Below the pieces are notes generated by a model. The model searched no databases. It was given only the letters and a program-made list of their open reading frames with translations, and had not been told where the DNA came from. Source: Chitinophaga pinensis (lineage in GTDB: Bacteria > Bacteroidota > Bacteroidia > Flavobacteriales_D > Crocinitomicaceae). Taken from it: 20,708 bases of DNA. The DNA lies in assembly GCA_945868555.1 (NCBI GenBank), contig CAMBMC010000006.1, positions 1 to 20,708 on the forward strand, read 5' to 3'. Position numbers and translations under genes: made by a program. Positions 6,406 through 14,389 of this stretch are shown one piece after another (the first letter of the stretch is position 1; every line of letters begins with the position of its first letter).

Positions 6406-9189
6406 TCACTTCAAAACCTTTTTCAAGAAAGTTCCCGTCGCATTATCTGCCTGTTTTACAAGTCCTTCCGGCGTTCCAGCGAATAGAACGTGTCCTCCAT
6501 TTTGACCACCTTCGGGACCCAAATCAATCACCCAATCGGCACACTTGATGACGTCAACATTGTGCTCAATGACAATGACGCTATGTCCCGAGTCAATCAA
6601 GGCATTGATGGCAAGAATTAACTTTTCAATGTCGTACAAATGCAATCCTGTCGTTGGTTCATCGAAGATAAAAAGGGTAGAAGGCGAGCCCGGACCTTTG
6701 GAAAGGAAGGATGCTAATTTTATGCGCTGCGCTTCACCACCACTCAAGGTACTGGAGGATTGTCCAACCTTTAAATAGCCTAAACCAACATCAATCAAGG
6801 GTTTAATCTTGTCCGCTATCTTTTGTTCCAATTTATCTATCCCTATTGCAAATAAATCATAGGCTGCCTGAATGTCCAAGTCCAATAAATCGGATATCGT
6901 CAAGTCTTTGTAAATAATTTCTAGCGTTTCTTGCTTGTAGCGTTTTCCCAAACAGGTTTCACATTGCAAATGCACATCGGCCATAAATTGCATCCCAACA
7001 GTTATTTCGCCTTCTCCTTCGCACATTTCACAGCGACCGCCTTCAATGTTAAATGAAAAGAATCCTGCCTTGTATCCGCGAGATTTTGCCAAGGGCAAGC
7101 GGGCATATAACTCTCGGATATCGTCAAAGGCTTTGATGTAAGTGATCGGGTTTGATCGTGATGATTTCCCTATTGGGTTTTGATCGACAAATTCTACCGC
7201 TTTCAGTAGCTTTAAATCTCCTGAAATCCTAGAGAAATCAGCCGTTTCACTATCTCCTTCTCCCAAGTGTCTTCGAACAGCGGGGTAAACAATTTCGCGA
7301 ATGAGGGTTGATTTCCCAGATCCACTGACGCCACTGATGCACACAAAACTATGCAAAGGAAGATCTACTGTTACATTTTTTAGGTTGTATTGTCGTGCTC
7401 CTGAAACGGTAAGTTTCGTATTGGAATTTCGGCGTTTTTTCGGAATAGGAATGGATCGTTTTCCAGTGAGGTATTCAGCAGTCAAACTGTTTGTTGCTCC
7501 CATTAAGGCGGCATGGTTTCCTTGAAAAACAACCTCTCCGCCATAGGCGCCTGCCAGTGGGCCGATGTCCAAAATTTCATCTGCGGCACGCATGATTTCT
7601 TCTTCGTGCTCCACAACGATCACGGTATTTCCTTCATCTCTCAATCGATGCAAAACAGAAATAAGCCGTTCTGTATCTTTTGGATGTAAACCAATGGAGG
7701 GCTCATCTAAAATATACATGGATCCAACTAAACTGCTTCCAAGTGAGGTTGCCAAATTGATGCGTTGCGATTCTCCTCCCGACAAAGAATTTGACCGTCT
7801 GTTTAAGGTCAAATAACCCAGTCCAACATCCATTAAAAATCCCAAACGACTTGTGATTTCTGGAAGAATTCGTTTTGCAACCTGCGTATCATGGATAGAA
7901 AGATCCAGCGACTTGAAAAATGCATGACCTTCAGTGATTGGCATAAGGACAACATCGACAATTGATTTCCCCTCCACAAGGACATAGCTCGCGTCTTTCC
8001 TTAATCGAGTTCCATGACAATCTGGGCAATCCGTTTTTCCGCGGTAGCGAGAAAGCATAACGCGGTATTGAATTTTGTAGGTTTGACTTTCCAAAAATTT
8101 AAAAAAGGCATTCAGACCAGTAAAATGTTTGTTCCCCGTCCATAAAAGTTCAAATTCAGCAGAACTTAATTCCTGCACAGGACGATGGATGGGAAAGTCA
8201 AATTTCTTCGCACTGTAAACGAGCTCTTTGAGGTATTCTCCCATGGTATCGCCTTTCCACGGTTGAATCGCACCTTCGTAAACGCTCAATTGTTTGTTTG
8301 GAAAAACGAGGTTTCGATCCACACCAATGACTTGTCCATAGCCTTCGCAAGTTTTACATGCACCGAATGGATTGTTAAACGTAAAGAAATGGACACTCGG
8401 CTCCTGAAATTCCATGCCGTCCAGTTCGTAGCGGTTGGTGAACGAACGTGTTTCACCAGATTCCACGATGTGAATTTGGCATTCTCCAGCGCCTTCAAGA
8501 AAGGCCAATTGAATTGAATCAGCGTAGCGCGCTTGTTCTTCATCTGACAAATTCAGTGCAATACGGTCAATGACAAGTAAAGCATTCTCAATTTCGGCGT
8601 CAGCTCTTTCCAGTTGATCTTCAATCAGCAAAGTATCTTTGTTGAGCATCAATCGGCTAAAACCTTGTTGGTGTAAAATGGACAATTGCCGTTCGACCCC
8701 ATATTTTGAAAAGCCAGGAATCGGACAACAGATAAGCATTTTTGTTCCTTCAGAAAAGGAATTGACGGCATCCATAACGTCCTTCACCACATGTTTCTTC
8801 ACTTGATCTCCTGAAATAGGCGAGAAGGTATTTCCGATTCGGGCAAATAAAATCTTCAAATAATCGTATATCTCGGTGCTTGTCCCAACGGTTGATCTTG
8901 GATTGCTAGAGATTACCTTTTGTTCAATGGCAATGGCTGGCGAAATTCCTTTGATGTAATCGGTTTCAGGCTTATTCAGTTTGCCTAAAAACTGACGTGC
9001 ATACGAAGAGAGGCTCTCGATGTACCGACGTTGGCCCTCCGCATAAAGCGTATCAAATGCCAAGGAAGATTTTCCCGATCCCGAAAGACCCGTAATCACT
9101 GTCATTTTTCCATGAGGAATGCGAACGCTGAGATTCTTTAAATTGTGCACTCGCGCACCTTTGACTTCAATGTATTTCTGCGTGGACAT
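6406..9189 (-). CDS. uvrA: UvrA, excinuclease ABC subunit A (DNA damage sensor)
   Basis: A 927-residue tandem ABC ATPase that finds DNA lesions and loads UvrB in nucleotide excision repair. First half: Walker A GLSGSGKSS (34-42), signature LSGGESQR (469-476), Walker B YILDEPSIGLHP (492-503). Second half: Walker A GVSGSGKST (620-628), zinc-finger Cys 720, 723, 743 and 746, signature LSGGEAQR (815-822), Walker B FIFDEPTTGLH (840-850). In E. coli the N-terminal zinc module has two CxxC pairs close together; here only the second is present (C278, C281), with another CxxC at 388-391. I recall this form from other Bacteroidota UvrA proteins, which often have two paralogues. Length and all ATPase motifs indicate a functional protein. 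A single-gene transcript is likely; a -7-like box lies 15 nt upstream of the ATG. Confidence 0.95.
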   Translation of the reverse strand: MSTQKYIEVKGARVHNLKNLSVRIPHGKMTVITGLSGSGKSSLAFDTLYAEGQRRYIESLSSYARQFLGKLNKPETDYIKGISPAIAIEQKVISSNPRSTVGTSTEIYDYLKILFARIGNTFSPISGDQVKKHVVKDVMDAVNSFSEGTKMLICCPIPGFSKYGVERQLSILHQQGFSRLMLNKDTLLIEDQLERADAEIENALLVIDRIALNLSDEEQARYADSIQLAFLEGAGECQIHIVESGETRSFTNRYELDGMEFQEPSVHFFTFNNPFGACKTCEGYGQVIGVDRNLVFPNKQLSVYEGAIQPWKGDTMGEYLKELVYSAKKFDFPIHRPVQELSSAEFELLWTGNKHFTGLNAFFKFLESQTYKIQYRVMLSRYRGKTDCPDCHGTRLRKDASYVLVEGKSIVDVVLMPITEGHAFFKSLDLSIHDTQVAKRILPEITSRLGFLMDVGLGYLTLNRRSNSLSGGESQRINLATSLGSSLVGSMYILDEPSIGLHPKDTERLISVLHRLRDEGNTVIVVEHEEEIMRAADEILDIGPLAGAYGGEVVFQGNHAALMGATNSLTAEYLTGKRSIPIPKKRRNSNTKLTVSGARQYNLKNVTVDLPLHSFVCISGVSGSGKSTLIREIVYPAVRRHLGEGDSETADFSRISGDLKLLKAVEFVDQNPIGKSSRSNPITYIKAFDDIRELYARLPLAKSRGYKAGFFSFNIEGGRCEMCEGEGEITVGMQFMADVHLQCETCLGKRYKQETLEIIYKDLTISDLLDLDIQAAYDLFAIGIDKLEQKIADKIKPLIDVGLGYLKVGQSSSTLSGGEAQRIKLASFLSKGPGSPSTLFIFDEPTTGLHLYDIEKLILAINALIDSGHSVIVIEHNVDVIKCADWVIDLGPEGGQNGGHVLFAGTPEGLVKQADNATGTFLKKVLK

Positions 9190-9204
9190 CCTGATGATTT
9201 AATT

Positions 9205-9212
9205 CAAAGATA
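9205..9212 (-). promoter_or_regulatory. Candidate -7 promoter box for uvrA
   Basis: On the minus strand the sequence is TATCTTTG, a perfect match to the Bacteroidota -7 consensus TAnnTTTG, 15 nt upstream of the uvrA ATG. This predicts a very short leader of around 10 nt. A TTTG box at 19-nt spacing is not visible. Confidence 0.5.
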
Positions 9213-9258
9213 ACAACACTCTAGCGAAGTTTCTGTTTCTCCCAAAAGAAAGAAAAAG

Positions 9259-9289
9259 TTTGTTTTTTTAAAATGATGTAGTATATTAG
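9259..9289 (+). promoter_or_regulatory. Bacteroidota-type promoter for the sigma factor gene
   Basis: TTTG at 9259-9262 and TATATTAG at 9282-9289 are separated by exactly 19 nt. This matches the consensus for the Bacteroidota primary sigma factor (TTTG, 19 nt, TAnnTTTG) with one mismatch in the -7 box. Predicted start is near 9295, giving a leader of about 78 nt before the ATG at 9373. The gene therefore appears to be read by the housekeeping polymerase rather than by its own product. Confidence 0.6.
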
Positions 9290-9372
9290 CAGTTATTAAT
9301 TCTAAACGACGATCGCCTATAGACAAAAATTTACTCTGAATTTCAATTAGTTACATTAAAGTAGAGTAGATT

Positions 9373-9969
9373 ATGTTGTTGAACAACCTTGACGATCGTG
9401 ACCTTGTAAGCACGTATGTAGATGGAAATGAAAAGGCTTTTGAAGTCCTTTTACTACGCCATAAAGACAAAATGTACCGCTTCATTTACATGAAAGTTAG
9501 AAACCGAGATTTGGCACAAGACATCTTTCAAGAGGCTTTTGTGAAAATCATCAATACCTTAAAACTTGGGGCCTACAATGAAGAGGGGAAATTTTTGCCT
9601 TGGGCAATGCGCATTGCACATAACTTAGTGATTGACCATTTTCGGAAAAGCAGCAAAATGCGCATGATTTCGGAATCATCATCTAGCCGTGAGGACTTCA
9701 ATATTTTCAGCGTGCTTTCTTTGGATGAAAAAAATGCCTACGAAACCTTAGCTTATGGAGAGCTAGAAACTCAGATGGTTGGATTGATTGATCATTTACC
9801 TGAAAGCCAACGCGACATTTTGATAAAGCGATTGTACCAAGAAATGTCATTTAAGGACATTGCAGAAATGGAAAATATTTCCATCAATACAGCCTTGGGT
9901 AGAATGCGTTATGCATTGATTAACTTGCGTAAGTTGATTGAAAAACACCAGCTCGTAACCGAAATTTAA
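9373..9969 (+). CDS. ECF-type RNA polymerase sigma factor (sigma-70 family)
   Basis: A 198-residue sigma factor with only regions 2 and 4, the architecture of ECF (group 4) factors. Region 2 spans about residues 12-92: the core-binding segment reads DLAQDIFQEAFVKIINTL (46-63) and the -10 recognition part includes FLPWAMRIAHNLVIDHFRK (74-92). Region 4 spans about 130-187, with LPESQRDILIKRLYQEMSFK (142-161) leading into the helix-turn-helix DIAEMENISINTALGRMRYA (162-181). The linker (95-128) is Ser-rich. No recognisable anti-sigma factor (transmembrane or zinc-binding) is adjacent; the only partner is a small lipoprotein gene 2 nt downstream. A promoter lies upstream at 9259-9289. The regulon cannot be deduced from this sequence. 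Confidence 0.93.
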   Translation: MLLNNLDDRDLVSTYVDGNEKAFEVLLLRHKDKMYRFIYMKVRNRDLAQDIFQEAFVKIINTLKLGAYNEEGKFLPWAMRIAHNLVIDHFRKSSKMRMISESSSSREDFNIFSVLSLDEKNAYETLAYGELETQMVGLIDHLPESQRDILIKRLYQEMSFKDIAEMENISINTALGRMRYALINLRKLIEKHQLVTEI

Positions 9970-9971
9970 GC

Positions 9972-10256
9972 ATGAAAAAAAACTTCTTTTTCCTTTTATT
10001 TCTTGTAGTGACATCATGCGCAAAGCAAAATTGCCCGAATGGTGTCCCTGTAAAAATGAAAAACTTAACTGGTTTAGATGGCTGTGGTTGGGTGCTAGAA
10101 CTTAATGATGGATCAAGAATTGAACCCATCAATTTGAATGAATTTAACGTGTCGATGGTAGAAGGAAAGAAAATCGTTGTGACCTACGAAGATTTTCCTG
10201 CGGCAAGTATTTGTATGGTCGGTAAGATTGTTGAAATTACCACTGTATGTGAGTGA
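9972..10256 (+). CDS. Small cysteine-rich lipoprotein, unknown function
   Basis: A 94-residue protein with a lipoprotein signal: two Lys, a hydrophobic stretch (FFFLLFLVV) and lipobox VTSC with the lipidated Cys at 16. The mature part of about 79 residues contains four further Cys (21, 38, 81, 93), enough for two disulfides in the periplasm. It has a compact beta-like pattern (GCGWVLELNDG, KKIVVTYEDF, KIVEITTV) that suggests a small OB-like or beta-sandwich domain, though no named family is claimed. It begins 2 nt after the sigma factor stop, so the two are surely co-transcribed. It ends directly against the stop codon of the convergent N-acyltransferase gene. A role as sensor or target of the sigma factor is possible but unsupported. 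Confidence 0.75.
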   Translation: MKKNFFFLLFLVVTSCAKQNCPNGVPVKMKNLTGLDGCGWVLELNDGSRIEPINLNEFNVSMVEGKKIVVTYEDFPAASICMVGKIVEITTVCE

Positions 10257-11177
10257 TTAAGCGTTCATGCGCATGTGACGCTCCTTTTTCTCTTCATAAA
10301 TATCGGCTATCGTTACCAAAATCGCCGTTTCTTCAACATTGCCGAATTCAGGGTTCACTGCTGTTCCAAAGGTTTTCATCGACGGTGAAAGATTCATGTA
10401 AATGTTAACCAAGGGCGGAATAAACTCCCCATTTTCTTTTACTGCACTGTTGAGTACTTTGAATCCATCTTTGAAATCCAATCCTTTCAGTTGTTCGTCA
10501 ACATAGTTGCGGTCGTAATCTTGAACTAATGGGTGGAAAGCTTTCATTAACTGATCCTTGTCCGGAAAATAATGATGCATAAAATGCAATAAGAAGTCAC
10601 GACTTGCGGTGTTGTAATTTGGATACATCGTCACTTTCCCAAAGAAATAGCGAATGTCGGGATTGTGAATGACTAAGGCGCCTAAACCATCCCAAATGTT
10701 GTCAAGAGCAAAAAGTCCTTTTCGAGGGTTTACCGACGGTTGAAAGTTTGGTTGCACCCAGCTTCGCCCCAGTTCAATGGTATAAGGCAAAAAGTCACGA
10801 ATAAATTTCTCTGAAAAATCAAAATAGTGAGTTGTTGAGAGGTGGATTTCTCCATCCGCGCTCATTGCGTCTTCGCAGAGAATAAAACGATAGCCACCGA
10901 CGATTTCTTCGTCCTCGGGCGACCAAACGATGAGTTGCTGGTAGCAATTTTCTGAGGTGTCAAAATCATCTAAATCTACCTGTTCACCAGTTCCACCTCC
11001 AGATGCTCGAAAGGTGACTTCTCGCAATCGTCCAATTTCTCTAATGACTTGAGGCGCATTGTGATGATTGACGATGTAAATATCATTTCCACCTTTTCGT
11101 GTGTGTCGAACAAAGCGTTCAGGACTCAATTCTGACTTTAGAATTTCCTTGTCAATGGCTGCTATAATTTCTTGCAT
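10257..11177 (-). CDS. GNAT-fold N-acyltransferase, OlsB/GlsB type (aminolipid synthesis)
   Basis: A 306-residue protein of the family often mislabelled putative hemolysin, related to OlsB and to GlsB of Bacteroides. These enzymes transfer a 3-hydroxy fatty acyl group from acyl carrier protein to the amino group of an amino acid (ornithine or glycine), the first step of an aminolipid. Visible marks: GRLREVTFRASGGGTGEQVD (49-68), EEIVGGYRFIL (90-100), IELGRSWVQPNFQ (134-146), GLFALDNIWDGLGALV (154-169) and FFGKVTMYPNYN (178-189), with a C-terminal helical extension ending in a basic tail. The gene lies 11 nt downstream of a PlsC-type acyltransferase gene, giving the N- plus O-acyltransferase pair expected for the two-step pathway; the fused version is OlsF. 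Glycine versus ornithine as acceptor cannot be told from sequence alone. Confidence 0.8.
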   Translation of the reverse strand: MQEIIAAIDKEILKSELSPERFVRHTRKGGNDIYIVNHHNAPQVIREIGRLREVTFRASGGGTGEQVDLDDFDTSENCYQQLIVWSPEDEEIVGGYRFILCEDAMSADGEIHLSTTHYFDFSEKFIRDFLPYTIELGRSWVQPNFQPSVNPRKGLFALDNIWDGLGALVIHNPDIRYFFGKVTMYPNYNTASRDFLLHFMHHYFPDKDQLMKAFHPLVQDYDRNYVDEQLKGLDFKDGFKVLNSAVKENGEFIPPLVNIYMNLSPSMKTFGTAVNPEFGNVEETAILVTIADIYEEKKERHMRMNA

Positions 11178-11188
11178 AGTTTCTTTTC

Positions 11189-12013
11189 TTATTCTGTTTC
11201 TTGTGCCATATGGTAGACTTTTTCACGAACAATTTGCGCTACTTTTCGCTCGTCCACGTCCGCCAGTGTTTGATTCACATAAATGGGGTCTCCGACGCGA
11301 AAAATCATAGTTTTATTCCGCTGTTTGAAGAGTTCATCTGCGAGGTAAAGCATTTCAATGTTGGCTTTTATTCCGAGGAATTTTCGAATTCGCGAAAGTC
11401 GGTAGAAAAATGGTGTTAATGTCCCGTTGATGTAAATGGGGACAATCGGTTGATCATACTTCTTTGCATAGGTCACGAATGTTTTTTTCCACTCTAAGTC
11501 CCGAGTTTTTCCATCGACCTTTCGGCTAACAAGTCCAGCAGGAAAAATCACCAATGCAGTGTCAGATTCAAAGGCCTCGGAAATTTGTTGCCTCACAGAA
11601 CCGTCATTTTTCCCGTGTTTATTGACTCCAACAAATAGCCCGCTTAGGTTTGTTAAATTCATCAAGAGGTCATTTACGATGAAACGAAGATCAGTTCTAT
11701 GTTCTTTCGTCGCTACAACAAAGGCCGCAGCATCCATTCCTCCTAGAGGGTGATTCATGGAAATGACCACAGGTCCAGATGTTGGAATTTTTTCAATGCC
11801 CTCAATTTTGATTTCGATATTGAAAAAATGGATAACTGCCTCGCAAAATTCAGTATCGTAAAGGTGTCCGTTTTTTTCAATGAATGCATTGATTTCATCT
11901 TGGTGCAAGATGCGCTTTAAATAGCTAAAAACAAATCCCGGGAGCCATTTAGCCAGCTTTGGACTTTTGCTTTTAACCAATCGTTGAATGTCGATAAAAC
12001 GTTCCTTTTCCAT
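11189..12013 (-). CDS. PlsC-family O-acyltransferase (GlsA/OlsA-like)
   Basis: A 274-residue lysophospholipid acyltransferase-type enzyme. The catalytic motif reads NHPLGGMD (87-94), so His88 and Asp94 are separated by five residues rather than the canonical four; I recall this HPLGGxD form from Bacteroidota and OlsF-type members. Other blocks: VNKHGKND (130-137), FPAGLVSR (157-164) in place of the usual FPEGTRS, and VPIYING (191-197). The N-terminal 60 residues are helical and precede the acyltransferase fold. It stands immediately upstream of the OlsB/GlsB-like gene with an 11-nt gap. This supports a role in O-acylating the N-acyl amino acid to make a diacyl aminolipid rather than in phosphatidate synthesis, though the latter is not excluded. 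The ATG lies about 8 nt from a TACCTTTA box on the minus strand. Confidence 0.82.
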   Translation of the reverse strand: MEKERFIDIQRLVKSKSPKLAKWLPGFVFSYLKRILHQDEINAFIEKNGHLYDTEFCEAVIHFFNIEIKIEGIEKIPTSGPVVISMNHPLGGMDAAAFVVATKEHRTDLRFIVNDLLMNLTNLSGLFVGVNKHGKNDGSVRQQISEAFESDTALVIFPAGLVSRKVDGKTRDLEWKKTFVTYAKKYDQPIVPIYINGTLTPFFYRLSRIRKFLGIKANIEMLYLADELFKQRNKTMIFRVGDPIYVNQTLADVDERKVAQIVREKVYHMAQETE

Positions 12014-12178
12014 AGTTTTCGTAAAGGTACTTCGAACAAGTAAGGTAGAATCTGACTAAGGCAATGTTTTATTCACAAAGAAGTATGGAATTCTTGGTCT
12101 TTTAATGCGCTTTAAACTGCCCTTCTTCCCTCAAGATTGCTTAATTTTGCAGATATTTTAATCGCAATTGAAAATTCC
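12014..12178. other. Divergent intergenic region, acyltransferase pair / aminotransferase operon
   Basis: The gap holds the -7 box for the rightward operon (12142-12149) and, on the minus strand, TACCTTTA at 12022-12029, one mismatch from TAnnTTTG, just upstream of the PlsC-type gene. Nothing else stands out. Confidence 0.5.
12142..12149 (+). promoter_or_regulatory. Candidate -7 promoter box for the 12179-18389 operon
   Basis: TAATTTTG followed by C is a perfect TAnnTTTG box, 29 nt before the ATG at 12179, predicting a start near 12155. No clear TTTG is seen 19 nt upstream. The position argues against an in-frame TTG start at 12137, which would lie upstream of the transcript. Confidence 0.55.
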
Positions 12179-13375
12179 ATGATTCAACTTTCTGAACGAC
12201 TAATGGCGATGGAGGAATCCGCAACAATCGCAATGTCTCGCAAAAGCCGAGAATTAAAGGCTCAAGGCAAGGATATCATTTCTTTAAGTCTTGGTGAACC
12301 TGATTTTTTTACGCCTCAGTTTATCAAGGATGCGGCTTTGGAAGCCATGAACAATAATTTCACGATGTATACTCCCGTTCAAGGGTATGACGATTTGCGC
12401 GATGCGATTGCCTTGAAGTTTCAACGCGACAATGGTTTAACGTACACGAAAGATCAAATTGTTGCCTCAACAGGTGCGAAACAATCCATTGCCAATGTAG
12501 TATTGAGCATTATTGGCCCCGGAGACGATGTAATTATTCCTGCGCCGTATTGGGTTTCATATTTGGAAATTGTAAAGGTTGCGGAAGGAAATTCAATTGT
12601 CATTCAATCAGGTATTGAAGATGATTTTAAAATAACAGGTAAAGCGCTTGAAGCTGCAATTACGTCGAAAACGAAGATGATCATTTTCTCTTCGCCATGC
12701 AATCCAACGGGTTCGGTTTATTCCAAAGCAGAATTGCGCGAAATAGCAGACGTTTTGGTGAAACATCCTGATATTATTGTAATTTCTGATGAAATCTATG
12801 AACACATCAATTTCGAAGGCAAGCACGAAAGTTTGGCGCAGTTTCCAGAGATTTATGACCAAGTTGTAACGGTGAATGGAATGTCTAAGGCTTGGGCAAT
12901 GACGGGGTGGAGACTTGGTTACATCGGGGCTTCAAAACAAATTGCTGATGCGTGCACAAAGGTGCAAGGTCAGTTTACATCAGGCCCATGTTCCATTACT
13001 CAAAAAGCCGCCATAGCGGCATTAAAAGCTGATCCTGCAATCTTGAATGATATGATTGCGGCATTTAAAAACAGACGTCAATTGGTGCTTGATGCGCTTA
13101 ATCAGATACCTGGAGTAAAAACGAATGTTCCCGATGGAGCATTTTATGTTTTTCCTGATGTTTCTTCTTTCTATGGCAAATCTTATGGAGAATGGCACAT
13201 CAACAATGGCGATGATTTGTGCATGTATTTGCTTTCAGAAGCCTTGGTGGCTTTGGTGCAGGGCGAGGCCTTTGGTTCGCCTGAATGCATTCGTATTTCG
13301 TATGCAGCTTCTGAGGAAACACTTACTGAAGCCATGAAGCGTGTCGGTGATGCTTTAACAAAATTGCACGCATGA
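12179..13375 (+). CDS. PLP-dependent class I aminotransferase (aspartate/prephenate type)
   Basis: A 398-residue fold-type I aminotransferase. Key residues: LGEPDFFTP (38-46) at the N-terminal active-site lid, CNPTG (174-178) with the PLP-contacting Asn175, ISDEIYE (202-208) with Asp204 for the pyridine nitrogen and Tyr207, the Schiff-base Lys237 in NGMSKAWAMTGWRLGY (233-248), and Arg372 in IRISYA (371-376), which binds the substrate alpha-carboxylate. The sequence style is that of subgroup I-gamma aspartate aminotransferases, which in some bacteria also act on prephenate. Aspartate or a broader substrate range is therefore plausible, but specificity is not proven. I chose the ATG at 12179, after the -7 box. 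Its stop overlaps the start of the heptose kinase gene (ATGA at 13372-13375), so it heads a translationally coupled operon. Confidence 0.93.
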   Translation: MIQLSERLMAMEESATIAMSRKSRELKAQGKDIISLSLGEPDFFTPQFIKDAALEAMNNNFTMYTPVQGYDDLRDAIALKFQRDNGLTYTKDQIVASTGAKQSIANVVLSIIGPGDDVIIPAPYWVSYLEIVKVAEGNSIVIQSGIEDDFKITGKALEAAITSKTKMIIFSSPCNPTGSVYSKAELREIADVLVKHPDIIVISDEIYEHINFEGKHESLAQFPEIYDQVVTVNGMSKAWAMTGWRLGYIGASKQIADACTKVQGQFTSGPCSITQKAAIAALKADPAILNDMIAAFKNRRQLVLDALNQIPGVKTNVPDGAFYVFPDVSSFYGKSYGEWHINNGDDLCMYLLSEALVALVQGEAFGSPECIRISYAASEETLTEAMKRVGDALTKLHA

Positions 13376-14370
13376 AAATTGAAGAATTGTTCGAACGCTT
13401 CAACGGCAAACGCATCCTCGTTGTAGGGGATGTGATGATTGACGCTTACCTTCGCGGAACGGTTTCGCGCGTAAGTCCTGAAGCTCCCGTGCCGATTGTG
13501 AGTTTGGAAAAGGAAGAAAAACGCTTAGGTGGTGCTGCCAATGTGGCGGTAAATCTTTTGGCATTGGGCGCCAATCCAGTGATTTGTTCCGTGGTTGGTG
13601 ATGATGACAGCGGACGCTTGATGCGTCAACTTTTGGATAAAGCCTTGATTTCATCAGATGGATTGATTCACAGTGCATCACGCATGACCACGGTAAAGAC
13701 GCGAGTTATTGGAAACAACCAACATTTGCTTCGCATCGATGCCGAAGTTACAGATGCAATTACTGAGCAGGAAGAAACGGCTCTCATTGAATGTGTAGCG
13801 CGTTTACTGGCATCAGGCGTTGATGGCATCATCTTCGAAGATTACAACAAGGGCCTACTCACGGAACGCTGTATTTCTGAAATCATTCGCATGGCACGCG
13901 ACTTTGGAGTAAAAACAACGGTGGACCCGAAAAAGGATAATTTTTTAAGTTTTAAAGGAGTGACTTTGTTTAAACCCAATTTGAAAGAATTGAAGGAGGG
14001 TATGGGACTTCAATTTTCATTTTCGACCAGCAATGGACAGTTTGAAGCGGCTGTAAATCAGTTGGAAAATGAATTAAAAAATGAGATCTCACTTGTAACA
14101 CTTTCGGAGCATGGTGTATATATCCAAGCGAAAGGTGAAGGGCATCATATCCCGGCACATATTCGAAATATCGCCGATGTGAGTGGGGCAGGAGATACGG
14201 TGATTTCTGTAGCCACATTGTGTTTAGTATCTGACTTTCCGATAAAATTAATTGCTGAAATATCGAATATTGCTGGCGGTTTGGTTTGCGAAGAAAGTGG
14301 GGTCGTGGCGATAAATAAATTACAGCTATTGAATGAATGTCGGGAACTTCTAGCCGATACGCTTGTTTAG
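13372..14370 (+). CDS. rfaE1: D-glycero-beta-D-manno-heptose-7-phosphate kinase (RfaE domain I)
   Basis: A 332-residue PfkB/ribokinase-family sugar kinase equal to the N-terminal half of E. coli HldE. It phosphorylates heptose 7-phosphate at position 1 on the route to ADP-heptose for lipopolysaccharide core. Family marks: ILVVGDVMIDAYLRGTVSRV (15-34), SPEAPVPIV (35-43), RLGGAANVAVNL (51-62), DPKKDNF and KPNLKEL (185-207), and DVSGAGDTV (269-277), where Asp275 is the catalytic base in GAGD. The nucleotidyltransferase domain is absent, so the adenylyltransferase step must be encoded elsewhere. The gene overlaps the aminotransferase stop by 4 nt and is followed 19 nt later by menG. I see nothing abnormal in it. 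Confidence 0.9.
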   Translation: MKIEELFERFNGKRILVVGDVMIDAYLRGTVSRVSPEAPVPIVSLEKEEKRLGGAANVAVNLLALGANPVICSVVGDDDSGRLMRQLLDKALISSDGLIHSASRMTTVKTRVIGNNQHLLRIDAEVTDAITEQEETALIECVARLLASGVDGIIFEDYNKGLLTERCISEIIRMARDFGVKTTVDPKKDNFLSFKGVTLFKPNLKELKEGMGLQFSFSTSNGQFEAAVNQLENELKNEISLVTLSEHGVYIQAKGEGHHIPAHIRNIADVSGAGDTVISVATLCLVSDFPIKLIAEISNIAGGLVCEESGVVAINKLQLLNECRELLADTLV

Positions 14371-14389
14371 TTAATACGAATTACAAGAA

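Noticed and set aside
6282..6548. Forward 88-codon frame containing an NPSFLIF repeat
   Set aside because: The repeats in the translation come from the 21-bp DNA repeats, and the rest is antisense to uvrA; no start signal.
8185..8517. 110-codon frame antisense to uvrA
   Set aside because: Shadow of a strongly conserved coding frame.
12137..12178. TTG start for the aminotransferase
   Set aside because: It lies upstream of the -7 box and its predicted transcript start; homologues start near the ATG at 12179.
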